From: Sambucus nigra
Lineage: Eukaryota > Streptophyta > Magnoliopsida > Dipsacales > Adoxaceae
DNA length: 64,000 nucleotides
NCBI GenBank assembly: GCA_949130495.1
Contig: OX422222.1
Location: 273,100,109-273,164,108 of the forward strand
Direction: 5' to 3'
A model generated the notes under the pieces. That model had not been told where the DNA came from. It made no database searches and saw nothing but the letters and a program-made list of their open reading frames with translations. How positions within the stretch are numbered: position 1 is the stretch's first letter; each line of letters opens with the position of its first letter. Both the position numbers and the translations under genes were made by a program. Of the stretch, positions 1 through 11,323 are shown one piece after another.

Positions 1-597
1 CAAAAGGAAGTTATATTCCATCTATTGGGTGAATCCGAGTTATGATTTATAGGCGAAAGGAATGTTGTTCTTAATTGTCTTATATTAGCAATTAAGAGCA
101 GGAATTTGTTGAGTAAGGGTTATATAGGATATTTCTCCTATGTGGTTGATACTAGCAAAGAGACAATTAAAATTGAAGACATAATAGTGGTTAGAGAATT
201 TTCGATATAATTCTAGACGACTTGCTAGGATTACCACTCGATATGGAACTAGAGTTTTTCATTGAATTACCTACATATTCTGGTCTAATTTTCATTTCTC
301 TATATGGAATTGAACCAAGAGATTTAAAAGAATTGAAAGTGAAATTACAAAATCTGATAAGTAAAGGTTGTATTCAGCCTAGTGTTTTAACAAAGGGATC
401 CCCAGTGTTATTCGTGAAAAAGAAAGACGAAATGGTGTGATTGTATATTGATTATCGGTAGTTAAATCAGGTGACCATTGGAAATAAATACCCACTACCA
501 TGTATCGACGATTTCTCTTATCAATAACCCGGTGCCATATGTTTTCGTAGATTGATTTGATATCGATTACCACTAATTGAAAGTAAAAAATAATGAT
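1..597 (+). pseudogene. Chromovirus X pol, 5' part: protease-RT linker and RT N-terminus
   Basis: Ty3/gypsy pol of the Tekay/Del chromovirus type. Bases 1-220 read as the protease-to-RT linker. From 222 the frame carries the usual RT entry (GLPLDMELEF, then PSVLTKGSPVLFVKKKDEM near 381-437) and goes on past a stop at 438 as LYIDYR and NKYPLP. It breaks off at 597, where element T begins; RT resumes at 12746. Several stops and a 1-2 base deletion near 565 show it is dead. The upstream part of X (5' LTR, gag) lies outside the window. Confidence 0.9.
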
Positions 598-1114
598 TGT
601 TGATACCTAAAATTATCCACCTAAGTGGACCAATAAGAACTGGACAAATGTCTTCTTACTTGGCCGAAATCCTAATCAGCATATAGCAGCTCGGTAGACA
701 TGCCGACCAATATGAAGAATGCAGACCATTAATACCAATGAAGCATCACCATATTAAAGCTCGTACCACACATGGGTCACATAACCAATAGTCATATTCA
801 TTTTGTATGGTGTAAATGCTTAATTGCATAAAGTCATTCCATCCCTTGATATTCCAACTCTTGATCTCCGGGTCACTATAAATTCTTTGTATTCCTTTAA
901 TCAAAGGACAAGATAGAACAACTTCTAGGATATTCATTTTTATAAGAGTACCTAACTTTTTATAATCTCTGAAATTAATACCATAACAGTGGACATAGGA
1001 CTTCTTACATAGCCAAACCACTTTGAAATCCTGAGTCTCTCTTTTATTATTTCACTATAATTCTATATTTTTTGTGATTATAAATTTGGATCATATCATT
1101 TTTTAGCATCAACA
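598..1114 (+). repeat. 5' LTR of element T
   Basis: Starts TGTTGATACC and ends GCATCAACA, giving a 7-bp terminal inverted repeat (TGTTGAT/ATCAACA). It is collinear with 12236-12745. By eye more than one base in ten differs between the two LTRs in the first 260 bases, so the insertion is old. The short open frames inside it are not genes. Confidence 0.93.
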
Positions 1115-1115
1115 G

Positions 1116-1134
1116 ATTGGCATTATTTATGGGA
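1116..1134 (+). promoter_or_regulatory. Primer-binding site of T (degenerate)
   Basis: Immediately after the 5' LTR the sequence TTGGCATTATTTATGGGAA lines up with the TTGGCGCCGTTGCCGGGGA type of PBS common in Tat and Athila elements, with several substitutions. Position relative to the LTR end is right; the match itself is eroded. Confidence 0.55.
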
Positions 1135-1770
1135 AACGTGTGTCTAAACGTTGTTTTCAAATGCATACACCCTTGCTCAAGGCAAAATGAATGATCCAGA
1201 TCCAATTGCCAGGAACGAAGGCAACCCGACCATTCCATTTTCTTCGCCTACAGTAGCCGACCTAAATAGAATTCTGGCTAGTATTGCTAGGGGACAAGAT
1301 GCTATATAAGAATCCATGAGATAGTTAGCTCAGCCATTACAAGACAGATATCCAACCCTATCTGGGCATCAAAGAGATCCTTCGCCAAGGAGAAATATGT
1401 CGCCTCTGCCTCCTCGACATAGCCGACATAGTTATTCCACATCATCACATGATTGGACTTATCATCCACGAGTCAGTTCATCAATTAGACCCTCAGATTT
1501 CTATAATGGACATTCTTTCTCTCCTGAAAAGCTAAGCATCTTGAAAAGATTGAGCAGGGCTTCACCTTTTGACCATTTAGGACCTTGAGCAAATAGAGAC
1601 CCGCTTAGAGCATTGTCCATGAACACTTTGAACATGCCGAGAAGAATTCTTAGGAAGAGAGATCAGTGCAGACACATGGTCGGGATAGTTGAGCTCCTTT
1701 ACACAAATCTGATGCAAGCAATCCTTTATGGAAAGGATCAATCTAGCGGCTGGAAGATCAGCTAGGAAAG
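1135..1770 (+). other. Leader and gag N-terminal region of T, no intact frame
   Basis: Lies between PBS and the conserved gag domain. Fragmentary frames (for example a Ser/His/Pro-rich piece at 1397-1588) are compatible with the variable N-terminal part of Tat gag, but I could not follow a continuous reading frame. Confidence 0.5.
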
Positions 1771-2650
1771 ATGGAAAAAGCAAAGAATCCCTTGCAGCGC
1801 TATTTTGTTAAAGGATCCCCTTTTATTCAGGCGATTGTGGATTTTACTACTCCATCTAAGTTTAAAGCTCTTGTGATCACCCCCAAGTATGATGGCAAAA
1901 CTGATCCAATTCAATATATTGATCAATATCAAGCTGCCACTATCATTTATTTAGTTCCCGATGAGATGAGATGTATATCATTCTCAAGTACCATTACGGG
2001 TTCTACCCATATATGATACAATAACTTACCCCAAGAACAAATTACCAACTTCAACCAGCTTTTCGAGCTGTTTACTAGAAATTTTTATTTTGGAGCCAAG
2101 ACAGTAAAAAGAGTAGCCCATCTCTTGAGCGTATGGCAGCGAGTGGGGGAAACTACCAGGGAGTACAACACTCGTTTTAGCAATGAGAAATTAGAAGTGA
2201 TCGATTACGAGGAGAAAATATCTATCACTGCTCTAATGAGTGGATTGCTTATTGAGAAACTATATTATACTCTAGCCAAAGATCCTCCTAAAAATATGGC
2301 TGAGCTCATGGAAAAAATAGGAAAGATAATGAACATCGAGGAAGAAATGGCTGTAAAATAGAGTCCAGCTTCTAAGCCTGATAAAAAGGATCAAAAATAA
2401 CATAAGGAATAAAAGTCAAAAAAGAGGACAAGCTCAAAAAATATGGAACCTATACTCCATTGAGTGTTACCATTCACCATATCCTAAAGGAAATCAAACA
2501 CAATAAGGATTTTTGATGGCCTGAAAGGTTTAAGGGACCCCCTAACAAGAGGGACATATCTAAATATTGTGAATTCTATAAGGACCATGTCCATACAATA
2601 GATAATTGTATCTCTTTAAAGAATGAAGTATAATTTCTTATCCGTAGAGG
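1771..2650 (+). pseudogene. T gag (retrotransposon gag domain and zinc knuckle)
   Basis: Capsid-like gag of the Tat lineage. 1771-2016 holds the PF03732-type start (FTTPSKFKALVITPKYDGKT, then DPIQYIDQY and VPDEMRCISF). After stops and a frame change 2125-2361 continues with LLSVWQRVGETTREYNTRF and the NIEEEMAVK end. Near 2553-2640 a degenerate zinc knuckle reads YCEFYKDHVHTIDNC; family members usually have H where the second Y stands. Gag packages element RNA in virus-like particles. Broken by several stops. Confidence 0.85.
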
Positions 2651-3560
2651 AAAATTAAACAAACTTATTAATCAGTGAGAAGGAAGAGAAGCGAGAGGAA
2701 GTTCAAATTCTCCATGCAAACCCAGAGATGACAGGAAGAGAAATCATGAAGATGATCCCTACCTTTTGAAGAAGCGTAAGCAACTAGAGTGTGAGGTAGC
2801 TATGATCATTTTTGGTTCATTTGATTGTCAGGTAATTATAGGTGGTGATGCAGGAGGAGGCGACCACACTGCCGAGAGAAAGGCATACTTGAATGAGGCC
2901 CCAGCCTATTCTTATATCTAGAGAATCAATCTGAACGAAGATGATCGGCCCAGAAATGTCAATAAAGACAAATTGGTAATCGACCTTTTCAAGAATGACC
3001 TCTATGGGGTACTTTATCCCCATGATGACCCATTGTTCATAAAAGATAGGATTCGGGATGCCGTCCTCGCTAGGGTTTTGAATGGCAATGGGAGATCTGC
3101 AGATATTATGTTTTACCCTTACTTTTAGAGTTTGGACTTGAAGCTCGGCTAACTGGAACCTTACCACAAGCCATTAATAGGATTTATAGGTGAAAAGGTT
3201 TACCCTCTTGGGATAGTCAAGTTATAAGTGTTGTTCGGCATATGGTCATTGAGTCGTACGGAGAAAATAATATTTTTGTGATGGGTAAAAACATTCAATA
3301 TGCCTATAATGCGATCCTTGTCAGGGTAAGATTGAAGAAGTTCGAAGTTATTCCATCCAAAGTCCATCAATGCTTGAAGTTTCCAACTGATTTTGGGGTA
3401 GGTGATGTGAAAGGCGACCAAATGGTGGCTCGAGGATGTTATTTATCCTCAGTCGAGCAAGAGGACTTGATGGAATTGAAGAAAAAGACCACCACTTATC
3501 AAGTAGATACCACTAAGCCCAACGGTGAATCTGAAGTTAAAACGTTAGATCCCTGAGATG
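2651..3560 (+). pseudogene. T aspartic protease region
   Basis: Protease and downstream linker of Tat pol. Around 3061-3117 the frame reads VLNGNGRSADIMFY where the lineage normally has VLIDNGSSADILFY, so the catalytic Asp has become Gly. The open frame 3242-3556 then carries the typical tail: NIQYAYNAILVR, KFPTDFGVGDVKGDQ, ARGCYLS. A complete protease would mature the Gag-Pol polyprotein; this copy could not. Confidence 0.83.
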
Positions 3561-5050
3561 AGACAGAATTAGTCAAGGGACAAATTATGGAAGCTACTGA
3601 AAGCATTATCCTGGATGATGACAAGTCAGAGAGAACTACCGAGACTGTCTCAACGCTGAATCCAATCCTCAAACGGGAATTAATTATGATCCTAAGATAG
3701 TGGAGAAATGTATTTGCTTAGAGCCATGAGAATATGTTGGGTATTGTTCCCAATTTCCTTTGTCATGAGTTCAACATCAATAAGGATGCAAAGATAATCA
3801 AGCAGAGGCATAGAGTTTTCAGTTCGAAGAAGAATCAAACTATCTAGGAGGAAGTTGAGAAGCTCCAATAAACCCAATTTATTGAATATGTTAAGTATCC
3901 AACCTGGTTAGCTAACGTTGTGATGGTAAAAAAGAAGAATGATAAATGGAGGATATGTGTGAATTTCATTGATGTGAATAAAGCTTGCGTAAAATACCAC
4001 TTTCCCTTATCTAAAATTGATCAATTGGTGAAAGCAACATCAGGACATGAGCTTTTAAGCTTCATGGATGCTTATTCTGGGTATAACCAGATTGAGATGA
4101 AACCGGAGGACAGGGAAAGAATAACTTTTATCACTAATCGAGGAACGTATTACTACAACGTAATGCCCTTTGGTGTCAAAAATTTCAGAGTGACGTATCA
4201 AAGGTTAGTGAATAAAGACTTTGAAGAGCATATAGGAAATAATGTGGAAGTTTATGTGGACGATATGTTAACAAAAAGCAAGAAAGCCTCAGATCATATC
4301 AACAATCTCAATCAGACATTTGACCAGCTGGAAAAGCATCAGATGAAGCTGAATTCGACCAAGTGTGTGTTCGGGGTCCAAAAAGGAATGTTCCTTGACT
4401 TCATATTCAATCAAAGGGGAATTGAAGCTAATACAGTAAGGATCAAAGCTTTGATAGAAATACAGTCGCCAATTTGCAAGAAATGTATACAAAGGCTCAC
4501 TCGGAGAGTGGCAGCTTTAAACGGATTTATTTCTCGGTCAACAGACACGTGTTTGCCATTTTTCAAGGTGTTGAGAAAGACTTATGAGTGGAATACAGAA
4601 AGTGAAGAATCATTATAAGAATTGAAGAAGTTCCTAAAGTCTCCACCTTCGTTATCTCGACCAGTTTGGGGAGAGAAATTGTACTTATACGTGGCAATTT
4701 CTAAATTTGCATTTAGCTCAGCCTTGGTTAGATTGGATAATGGGATCCAAAACCCAGTTTACTACACTAGAAAATCATTCAAGGGAGTCGATTAGGTATC
4801 CACGATTGGAAAATTTGTCCTTAGCCCTCATTGAAGCCTCCATACGTATGAAGCCTTATTTAGAAGCACACACTATAGTCGTGTATATTGATTTACCTCT
4901 TCAGCAAGCACTCCATAAGCCTAAAAAGTCAGGTAGATTCATATACTGGGCAGTTGAGCTAGGAGAATATGACATTATCTACGAACCAATGTCTTCATTG
5001 AAAGGCCAAGATTTGGTAAATTTTATTGTTGAGTTCACCTATCCAGATGT
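3561..5050 (+). pseudogene. T reverse transcriptase and gypsy RNase H
   Basis: RT core in 3690-4618: VKKKNDKWRICVNFIDVNKA, LLSFMDAYSGYNQIEM, GVKNFRVTYQRLVNK and the catalytic box YVDD at 4253-4264, which is intact, followed by DMLTKS. The connection and RNase H continue 4620-5050 in another frame (YPRLENLSLALIEA, GRFIYWAVELGEYDI). The open RT piece of 232 residues is the longest uninterrupted frame of T. Upstream (3690-3900) the thumb-entry region holds several stops, many compatible with CAA or CAG decaying to TAA or TAG. Confidence 0.92.
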
Positions 5051-5064
5051 CCCCAGCCAGTAAA

Positions 5065-5622
5065 ACTTGCCTACCGAGCAGACTTCTAAAGAAGAGAGCT
5101 CAGCTCAAAAGCAAGCTGAAATTACTGTTGATCAACCTAAATTATCCAGAACTCGAGAACTGGCCCAGAAATATGCAGAGGAGAGTAAAAAAAATATTCC
5201 ATCATGGAATTTTGTCTGAACAAAGCTTCAATAATAATATCCCGTTGTGGAATTTGTACATTGATGGTTCTTCATGTGCGACTGGAAGTGGAGAAGGTAT
5301 AATACTCAATACTCTTGATCATATTGATGTTGAATATGAACATAGGTTTCAATTCAAAGCATCAAACAATGAAGCAGAATACGAAGCTTTGATAATTGAA
5401 TTAGATTTGGCCCATTCATTAGGTGCTAAGAAAGTAATGGTGCACAGTGATTCACAGCTAGTGGTTAACCAAGGGCTTCATTTATATGGAGTCAAGGCAG
5501 AGTTGATGACCAGATGCTTTGCCAAAACCATGGAAGTTATTTTTAAGTTTCCAGTCATACAAATGAATAGGATCCCCAGAATAGCCAATGCCCAAGCGGA
5601 TTCACTCAGCTTGCTTTAACAT
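5065..5622 (+). pseudogene. T second, archaeal-type RNase H (aRNH)
   Basis: The extra RNase H domain that plant Tat elements acquired next to their own. Frame 5026-5619 shows all active-site blocks in order: LYIDGSS (first Asp), NNEAEYEAL (Glu), VHSDSQLVV (second Asp) and ANAQADSLS (last Asp). All four catalytic acidic residues are kept, so this is one of the better preserved parts of T. Sits between the gypsy RNase H and integrase, as expected for the lineage. Confidence 0.9.
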
Positions 5623-6935
5623 CCAGAATTGAACTCACGCACACTATCCCAATAGAAATCCTAGCCAATCGAAGTATTAACAATAACTTCATGGTTAATT
5701 TCATTGTTGTAGATTTGGGACCTTCCTGGATGGACCCAATCAAAGCCTATATTAAAGATGGAATCTTACCACCTGATCCCAAAGAAGACAAAACGCTCCT
5801 ATATAAAGCATCGACATATGTGTTGGACAAAGGGGTTTTATACAAAATGGGATTAACAATCTCCTTGCTACGTTGTGTTCATCCAATAAAGGTGGGAGAT
5901 TTTATCAAAGAGTTGCACGAAGGTTCTTATGGAACTCATTCAGTTGGTCGATCATTGCTTCAAAGAATCAACACTTAAGGATATTACTGGCCGACTATGA
6001 GGGCAGATTGTAAAGAGTTTGCAAGAAAGCGTGATAAGTTCCAGAAGTTATCCTCCATTCATAAAGAACCCAATGATACTTTAGCACCAATAACTTTTCC
6101 TTGGCCCTTCGCTATTTGGGCTATTGACTTAGTCGGCCCACTAACGACCAACAAAGGCAGGTTCAGGTATTTAGTAGTTGTTGTTGATCACTTCACCAAA
6201 TGAGTGGAAGCAGAGACGTTGGTAGATATGCCTTATAAAAAAAGTGTATCAATTCATTTGGAAGAATATCATATGCAGATATGATGCCTTCATTACAAAT
6301 CATGGAACCTAATTTCATAATGATGAGCTTGAAACATATTGTGTCTAGTCTAGAGTCCATAAACTCCATTTTACACTAGGCCGTACTCAGAGTAATAGTC
6401 AAACAGAAGTAACAAATAGGACTTTGCTTAACAGATTGAAGAAGAGGCTTGATGTTGATAAGGACAACTGGATTAATGAGTTACATTATGTTCTTTGGGA
6501 ATATAGAATAATGTCGAGAATAGAAACTGGTGAGACACCTTACATGCTTACATTTGGGACTGAAGCCATGGTACCAGCCGAGATAGGCCTGCCAACTCAC
6601 AAGATCCTGAATTTCAATTCTCCAACTAGTAACTTAATGATGCGATTGGATCTAAATATGTTGGAGGAAGTTCGAGAAGATGTTGCGTACCAGCACAAGA
6701 TAACTCATTTCTACACAAAATGGTCAGGATGACAAAATTAAAAGAGGTCGATATGTCCTCAAGAATGTTATCCAGGAAAATAACAAGCATGAGGCAAATT
6801 GGCATGGCACATATCCCATTTCAATAATTATTCGACCAGGAACTTATCGGTTGGGGGACTTTTGAAGGGGAAGAGTCAAAAAACCCCTAGAGCGCTGAGC
6901 ACCTCCGAAAGTATTATCAATGATTCAAAGGGTTG
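5623..6935 (+). pseudogene. T integrase
   Basis: Integrase of the Tat type in four pieces. N-terminal zinc finger near 5895-6050: LHEGSYGTH keeps the histidines, but RKRDKFQKL stands where KKCDKCQ is usual, so both cysteines of the second pair are lost. Core: AIWAIDLVGPLTT keeps the first Asp; near 6290 ITNHGT*F replaces the usual SDNGTQF (second Asp lost); SQTEVTNRTLLN keeps the Glu. The C-terminal part (6424-6732 and up to RPGTYRLGDF and LRKYYQ near 6905-6925) is recognisable. Inactive. Confidence 0.87.
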
Positions 6936-7215
6936 CAATAGTTGTATTTCTTTATGTTCAAAATAACTATTGGTCAATTTTTAATAAAATTTTGAATTCA
7001 GTACCTTCAATTTTTTTCGATTTTTTTTGGAGTATGACGATATATATCTCCAGAAATACCAAGTAAAACTATCTCTTGGTCTTCAGCACTTGTCGATCAA
7101 TAGTACATATGTACTTAATTTAGGTTGAACTTATCTATCAATCAGCAGAACATACTTAATCAGGTCGAATTTATCAAATTCCAGATGCGCCAATAGCTTA
7201 ATGCACAATCGATTT

Positions 7216-7320
7216 TACTACAGATTTATTTCATGTATGACTTCGTATGTACAAGTTGTGAATAATAAATTACCATTACTTCACGTATGACTTTGTATTT
7301 ACAAGTCACGAATAAGAAGT
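7216..7320 (+). repeat. Tandem duplication, about 55-60 bp unit, in T spacer
   Basis: Two adjacent copies sharing ATGACTTCGTATGTACAAG (about 7236) and ATGACTTTGTATTTACAAG (about 7288), each followed by a GAATAATAAATTAC/GAATAAGAAGTAC tail. Confidence 0.75.
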
Positions 7321-7550
7321 ACTTCCCAACCAAGTTAAATAAGGATACATTCCTCACACATGGTTGGCACTACTAATATACTTCATGCATACCGTAGTCT
7401 TTGACAAGTTAAGAACAAGAAGTTTGTAAAACTTTGTATACAATTAAAATAGTTAAAAATAAGTTTTACCTGAGTAAGTTAAATGAAGGAAGACATGTAA
7501 ATATTCCTAGTTATGGGAATACAAACATATATTCCTCATACACTTGGTCA

Positions 7551-7690
7551 CCACTGATAACTAATGCTAAACTTGGATAAATATATCTAGGTGCATTAGT
7601 AGAATCTATGGTATTATAATCATAACCATTGATAATTAATGCTAAACTTGGATCAATATATCTAAGTGCATCAATGGTATTACAATCCTA
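7551..7690 (+). repeat. Tandem duplication, about 65-70 bp unit, in T spacer
   Basis: Two adjacent copies: ACTGATAACTAATGCTAAAC ... ATATCTAGGTGCATTAGT and ATTGATAATTAATGCTAAAC ... ATATCTAAGTGCATCAAT, each ending near TATGGTATTA/TGGTATTACAATC. Confidence 0.75.
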
Positions 7691-9043
7691 GGTTGATTGA
7701 TTGAGTAAATAATCAAGAGTTAACACATAATTGTGGATTTTCATTAATATAAATTATTTTACATTCAAATGAATAACACAAAAACAGACAAGTTATTCAA
7801 CAAGACATTTTCCTTAAGCCTTGGAAGTCGGCTGAGCTGGTTGGACTTTCTCCATTCCAGCAGGAGGGTCATCCAAAGTATAGGGAGAATTAATAGAGTT
7901 AAAATCTCTCAACATTCTTCTATTGCTGCTACTCGGCACATTGACCAGATGAGGAGGATGAACTATCTCATGAACATCATGTAAACCATAATCACCCAAG
8001 TATTTCGTGATCATGCATAGGGGAATAGCATCAACAGGGATTCATGAGGTGTCCAACTTGAAGGGAGGATTATCATAATCTAACAGACCAGGCTCATTCC
8101 AATACCATAGTTGGTTATTACGATCATGTTTCAGCAAACTCAAGCAGTTGGTCCATCCCCATTTATAGCCTTCATGATGGGTCTGAGCTAGGTGATCATC
8201 AACATATCCCAAAGCTTCGTTGTAGCCTTCCATCCACACATCTCTGGGTTGTTTGTGAAATTAAAATGTTAACCTCTCAACTTGATGTTAAAGTTTCTTA
8301 GAAACTTCATCCTTCACCTTCAACTATACAGGTTTGTTGGCAATGGCTTTGTCCTTGGCTTCCAATTTTATAAACAATTCAGTAATAGCTTGACCCTTAG
8401 CTTTTAGCTGGGCATCTTGGTTGGCTAATGTTTTATGAGTCCTGGCCTCATCGCTAGTTGGTCGGCTCGTCCTTTTTCGTCTTAAAGCTTCGCCAGGTTT
8501 TGAGTTCTTTAAAGTTTTAAGTTCCTCCATCATCCTGGCATTTTCATTCTCTAAAAAAGAAGCACCTTCATCATCACCACTTACAGAATATTATTTCAAG
8601 GTATCTAACTCATTATGGAGTTTATTATTATCTTCCTCCAAGATCTTGGCAATATCCCTGGCTTCATTAATTTCACGCCTCAGTAAGAATTATTTTCTCC
8701 TATACACGGAATCATATTTTTCCATCTTCTCCTTAAAATCCTAGCCTTCAATCAATGCCTTGTACTTGACCTCATAGTCATCATGCAAAAAAAAATTTCT
8801 TTCATTATGGTCTTCTTTCAAGCCTTCAATCATCTCTTAATAAGTAGCGTTATTTGTCATAGCCCTGCTCAGCAAACTATACACATGAATATATGATTTT
8901 TTAGCTTGCTCAAACACATTTGGACCAAGTGTGACGATCAAGTCTTCTTTGAGTAAATCAACATGGCCATCTTTCAAAAGGTATCTACTCCACCTAAGTA
9001 TGTCAGATTCAGCGAAAACTATAACATGCTTCCTAACATCAAA

Positions 9044-9328
9044 CTAAAATTTGTAAATGTAAGTATGCAAGTATAATTATTGAGCAACTATAATACAAAT
9101 ATGAGAATTGACTCAACCAAGAAAGAAGAGCAGAAAAAATGATAAGTACAACACATAGAAAGAAATTTCAAATGATTTCATTAATAACCAAAAAGGTGTT
9201 ACAACTTGTCCTAGACCTATTACATAGTAGAGAAATATGAAAAGAAAAAGAATAAGGAGTTGAACATTCTCCTTGTCCTGGGCACTGCTTCTAGAAGGCT
9301 AGTTGGTAGAAGGGGCAACTTCATTTAC
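9044..9328 (-). other. Intron 3 of the antisense gene (predicted)
   Basis: On the minus strand the donor reads ACT|GTAAATG and the acceptor ACAAATTTTAG|TTTGATG, both phase 0. Length 285 bp, AT-rich. The frame stays closed at a TAG at about 9300 if this intron is not removed, so exon 3 alone could also end there, with exon 4 as a separate gene. Confidence 0.6.
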
Positions 9329-9970
9329 AGTCTTTAAAGTAGACTCAGCATGCTGAAGGGAAGATTCCCCATATCCTTCCTCGTCATTAAATTCTTCCTC
9401 CAAGTTGGGAGAAGAACCTGGATTATGCCTTGAAAATAGTTCAGACTCTACTGGGGTGTCCACCTCCTGAAGTGCCTTCGACTAACCATCCTTAAAGGAT
9501 TTCTTCCACACAAACTCTATCTGAGCAGAGGCTACCACAAATGCATTATCTAAACCCTTATCAAATGAGTCTTCTTTGAGCTTCTTATTTTTAGCCTTCT
9601 CTGCGACCCACTTAGATGACAGACCAGTAGCTTTCTCCTCGGCAGCTTTCAGGAGACCCTCACTTGCAACTAATTTCTCCTCGATTGACATGACCTTCTT
9701 CTCAGCAGATAATAAATTAGCCTCAACTGTAGCTAATTTACCTTCAACAGCTATCAAACTGGTCTCTATAGTAACCCACTTTCCCTCAGCAAGAGTGGCT
9801 CTATTAATGGCCTTCTGCATCTCCTCATCCCAGGCCTTCTGCTTGGACTCCAATAATTGCTTTAAAGCCTCAACAAACTTACTCAAACCCTTAAGGGACT
9901 CTTCTACCTCTCCACCAGAAGAATGGACTTTCTCTTCCTTCTCAAGAATCTGATTAAATTTTACTAAAAA

Positions 9971-10054
9971 CTACATAAAGAATAATATCAAATTATAAGG
10001 AGTGTCAAAAATAAAGAGTTATCAAGAGGTAACTAATAAAGAATAAGTGATTAC
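9971..10054 (-). other. Intron 2 of the antisense gene (predicted)
   Basis: Minus-strand donor GCAATG|GTAATCAC and acceptor TTTATGTAG|TTTTTAGT enclose 84 AT-rich bases. Removing them joins LAM to FLVKFNQILEKEEK in one frame and leads straight into the coiled coil of exon 3. Confidence 0.72.
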
Positions 10055-10500
10055 CATTGCCAAACTTTGGCAAGCATTCTCTACCAACTTCAGTCTTAGC
10101 AGAAGGGAAAGAGATGCTCTGTTAGAAAAATGGGTTTTAGTCTTAATTAATTTCTTGGTAACACCAGGATGAATAGAGATGGAGGATGACTCAATAGCAG
10201 TTAACTCCTCTTAGATTTTCTTGAGCAACTCCTGGTCAGTAGTAGAACTCTTTTCAACTTTCTTCTCGAGCAAGCCTTTCTTCAACCTCATAAATTAAGG
10301 AGCAGAAGCATCCATGTCCTCGGAAATGATGACCTTAGGGACCTTCTCTTTTTTGGAAGCCTTAGACACTTTCTATGGTTTCTTAGTTATTACAGTGGCC
10401 TTCTTGGTAGGAGGAGATAAGGCTCCGGTGATCAAGTCAGTGACTTTTCTCTTTCCCATGGCACTAAGTGGAGAAGAGGGAATGATTGAAATGTCCAAAT

Positions 10501-10925
10501 CAAGGTTCTAAAAAACGCGGGGCGTGATTGAGGCGTGGAGGCCAAGCCTTAAGCCTTAGAAGCCTAGGCGGGCCTAGTCGTAAAAAGGCGTGAGAAAGCG
10601 TTTAGGCCTTCTTAATATATTTTAATATTTTTTAACCATAACAAGGCTATTAAAATACAAAAATTGCACAGATCATAAAAATATGTTTGAATATATGCAA
10701 ATTAAAATACTATTAGATTATTTTGGATGAGATACTAGTCCGGTTTGTAAACAAATTCTTTAAAAGGCGACATCGTTTCACTAAATCATTGTTGTTTTTA
10801 GAAAAAAGTGCGCCTTAAGGGTTTTACTAAGAATAAGGCGTGAAAAGCGTAAGGCGAGGCGTTTCTCCCAAGCCTTAAGCCTAGGCGTGCCTAGGCGGAG
10901 CCTAGGCGGGTTTTTTAGAACAGTG
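10501..10925. mobile_element. hAT-type MITE with 8-bp target duplication
   Basis: A 425-bp non-coding insertion. Ends are imperfect inverted repeats: CAAGGTTCTAAAAAACGCG and, from the other side, CACTGTTCTAAAAAACCCG. It is flanked by identical 8-mers GTCCAAAT at 10493-10500 and 10926-10933, the hAT signature. Inside, GCCTAGGCG-like palindromes and AAGCCTTAAGCC are repeated near both ends. No transposase, so non-autonomous. It interrupts exon 2 of the antisense gene; removal with one TSD copy restores the reading frame. Confidence 0.93.
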
Positions 10926-11201
10926 GTCCAAATACTCAAAAGATGAAGAGGCCACCAAATCCTTCTCTACACCAGCAAATTCTTCAACACAGGAAGTAGG
11001 GATTGGTTCTTCCTTAAGATTAATTGGATCAGCAACTGTTAAAGTGGTGGGTCGAGCGATAAATAAAGTTATAGAGTTCATTTACTGCAGCAGATAAGAG
11101 GCAGCTTTGGGGTGTTCCTCGTTAATTCAATAGTGGATGATCCAAAGGAACTTCAACTTATGAATGTTTACGTCCTCTTCTTTAGGACACTTCTTCTTGC
11201 C

Positions 11202-11323
11202 CTCAATTGTACAAAAAATATAAACAAGACAAAAAATGATTGATTAGCATATCATCAGACAGTTAGTAAATAATGAACAGAAAGTTACAAATATAGAAAT
11301 TAGCAACCTATGTCATGACCCAC
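11202..11323 (-). other. Intron 1 of the antisense gene (predicted)
   Basis: Minus-strand donor follows CCTTAA|GTGGGTCATG, acceptor TTTGTACAATTGAG|GGCAAG, 122 bp, phase 0. Downstream frame GKKKCPKEEDVN is in register with the rest of exon 2. The last exon-1 codon is TAA, possibly a decayed CAA. A second donor (ATAG|GTTGCT) exists but breaks the phase. Confidence 0.55.

Larger units (their letters stand above)
6936..7768 (+). other. Non-coding spacer of T with two tandem duplications
   Basis: Region between the end of integrase and the antisense gene. AT-rich, no coding sense on either strand. It contains two pairs of tandem direct repeats (7216-7320 and 7551-7690). Retand-type elements are known for amplified tandem repeats in this position. 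Confidence 0.6.

Noticed and set aside
9576..9953. 125-residue ORF on +
   Set aside because: It is the shadow of exon 3 of the antisense gene, whose minus frame has the coiled-coil pattern.
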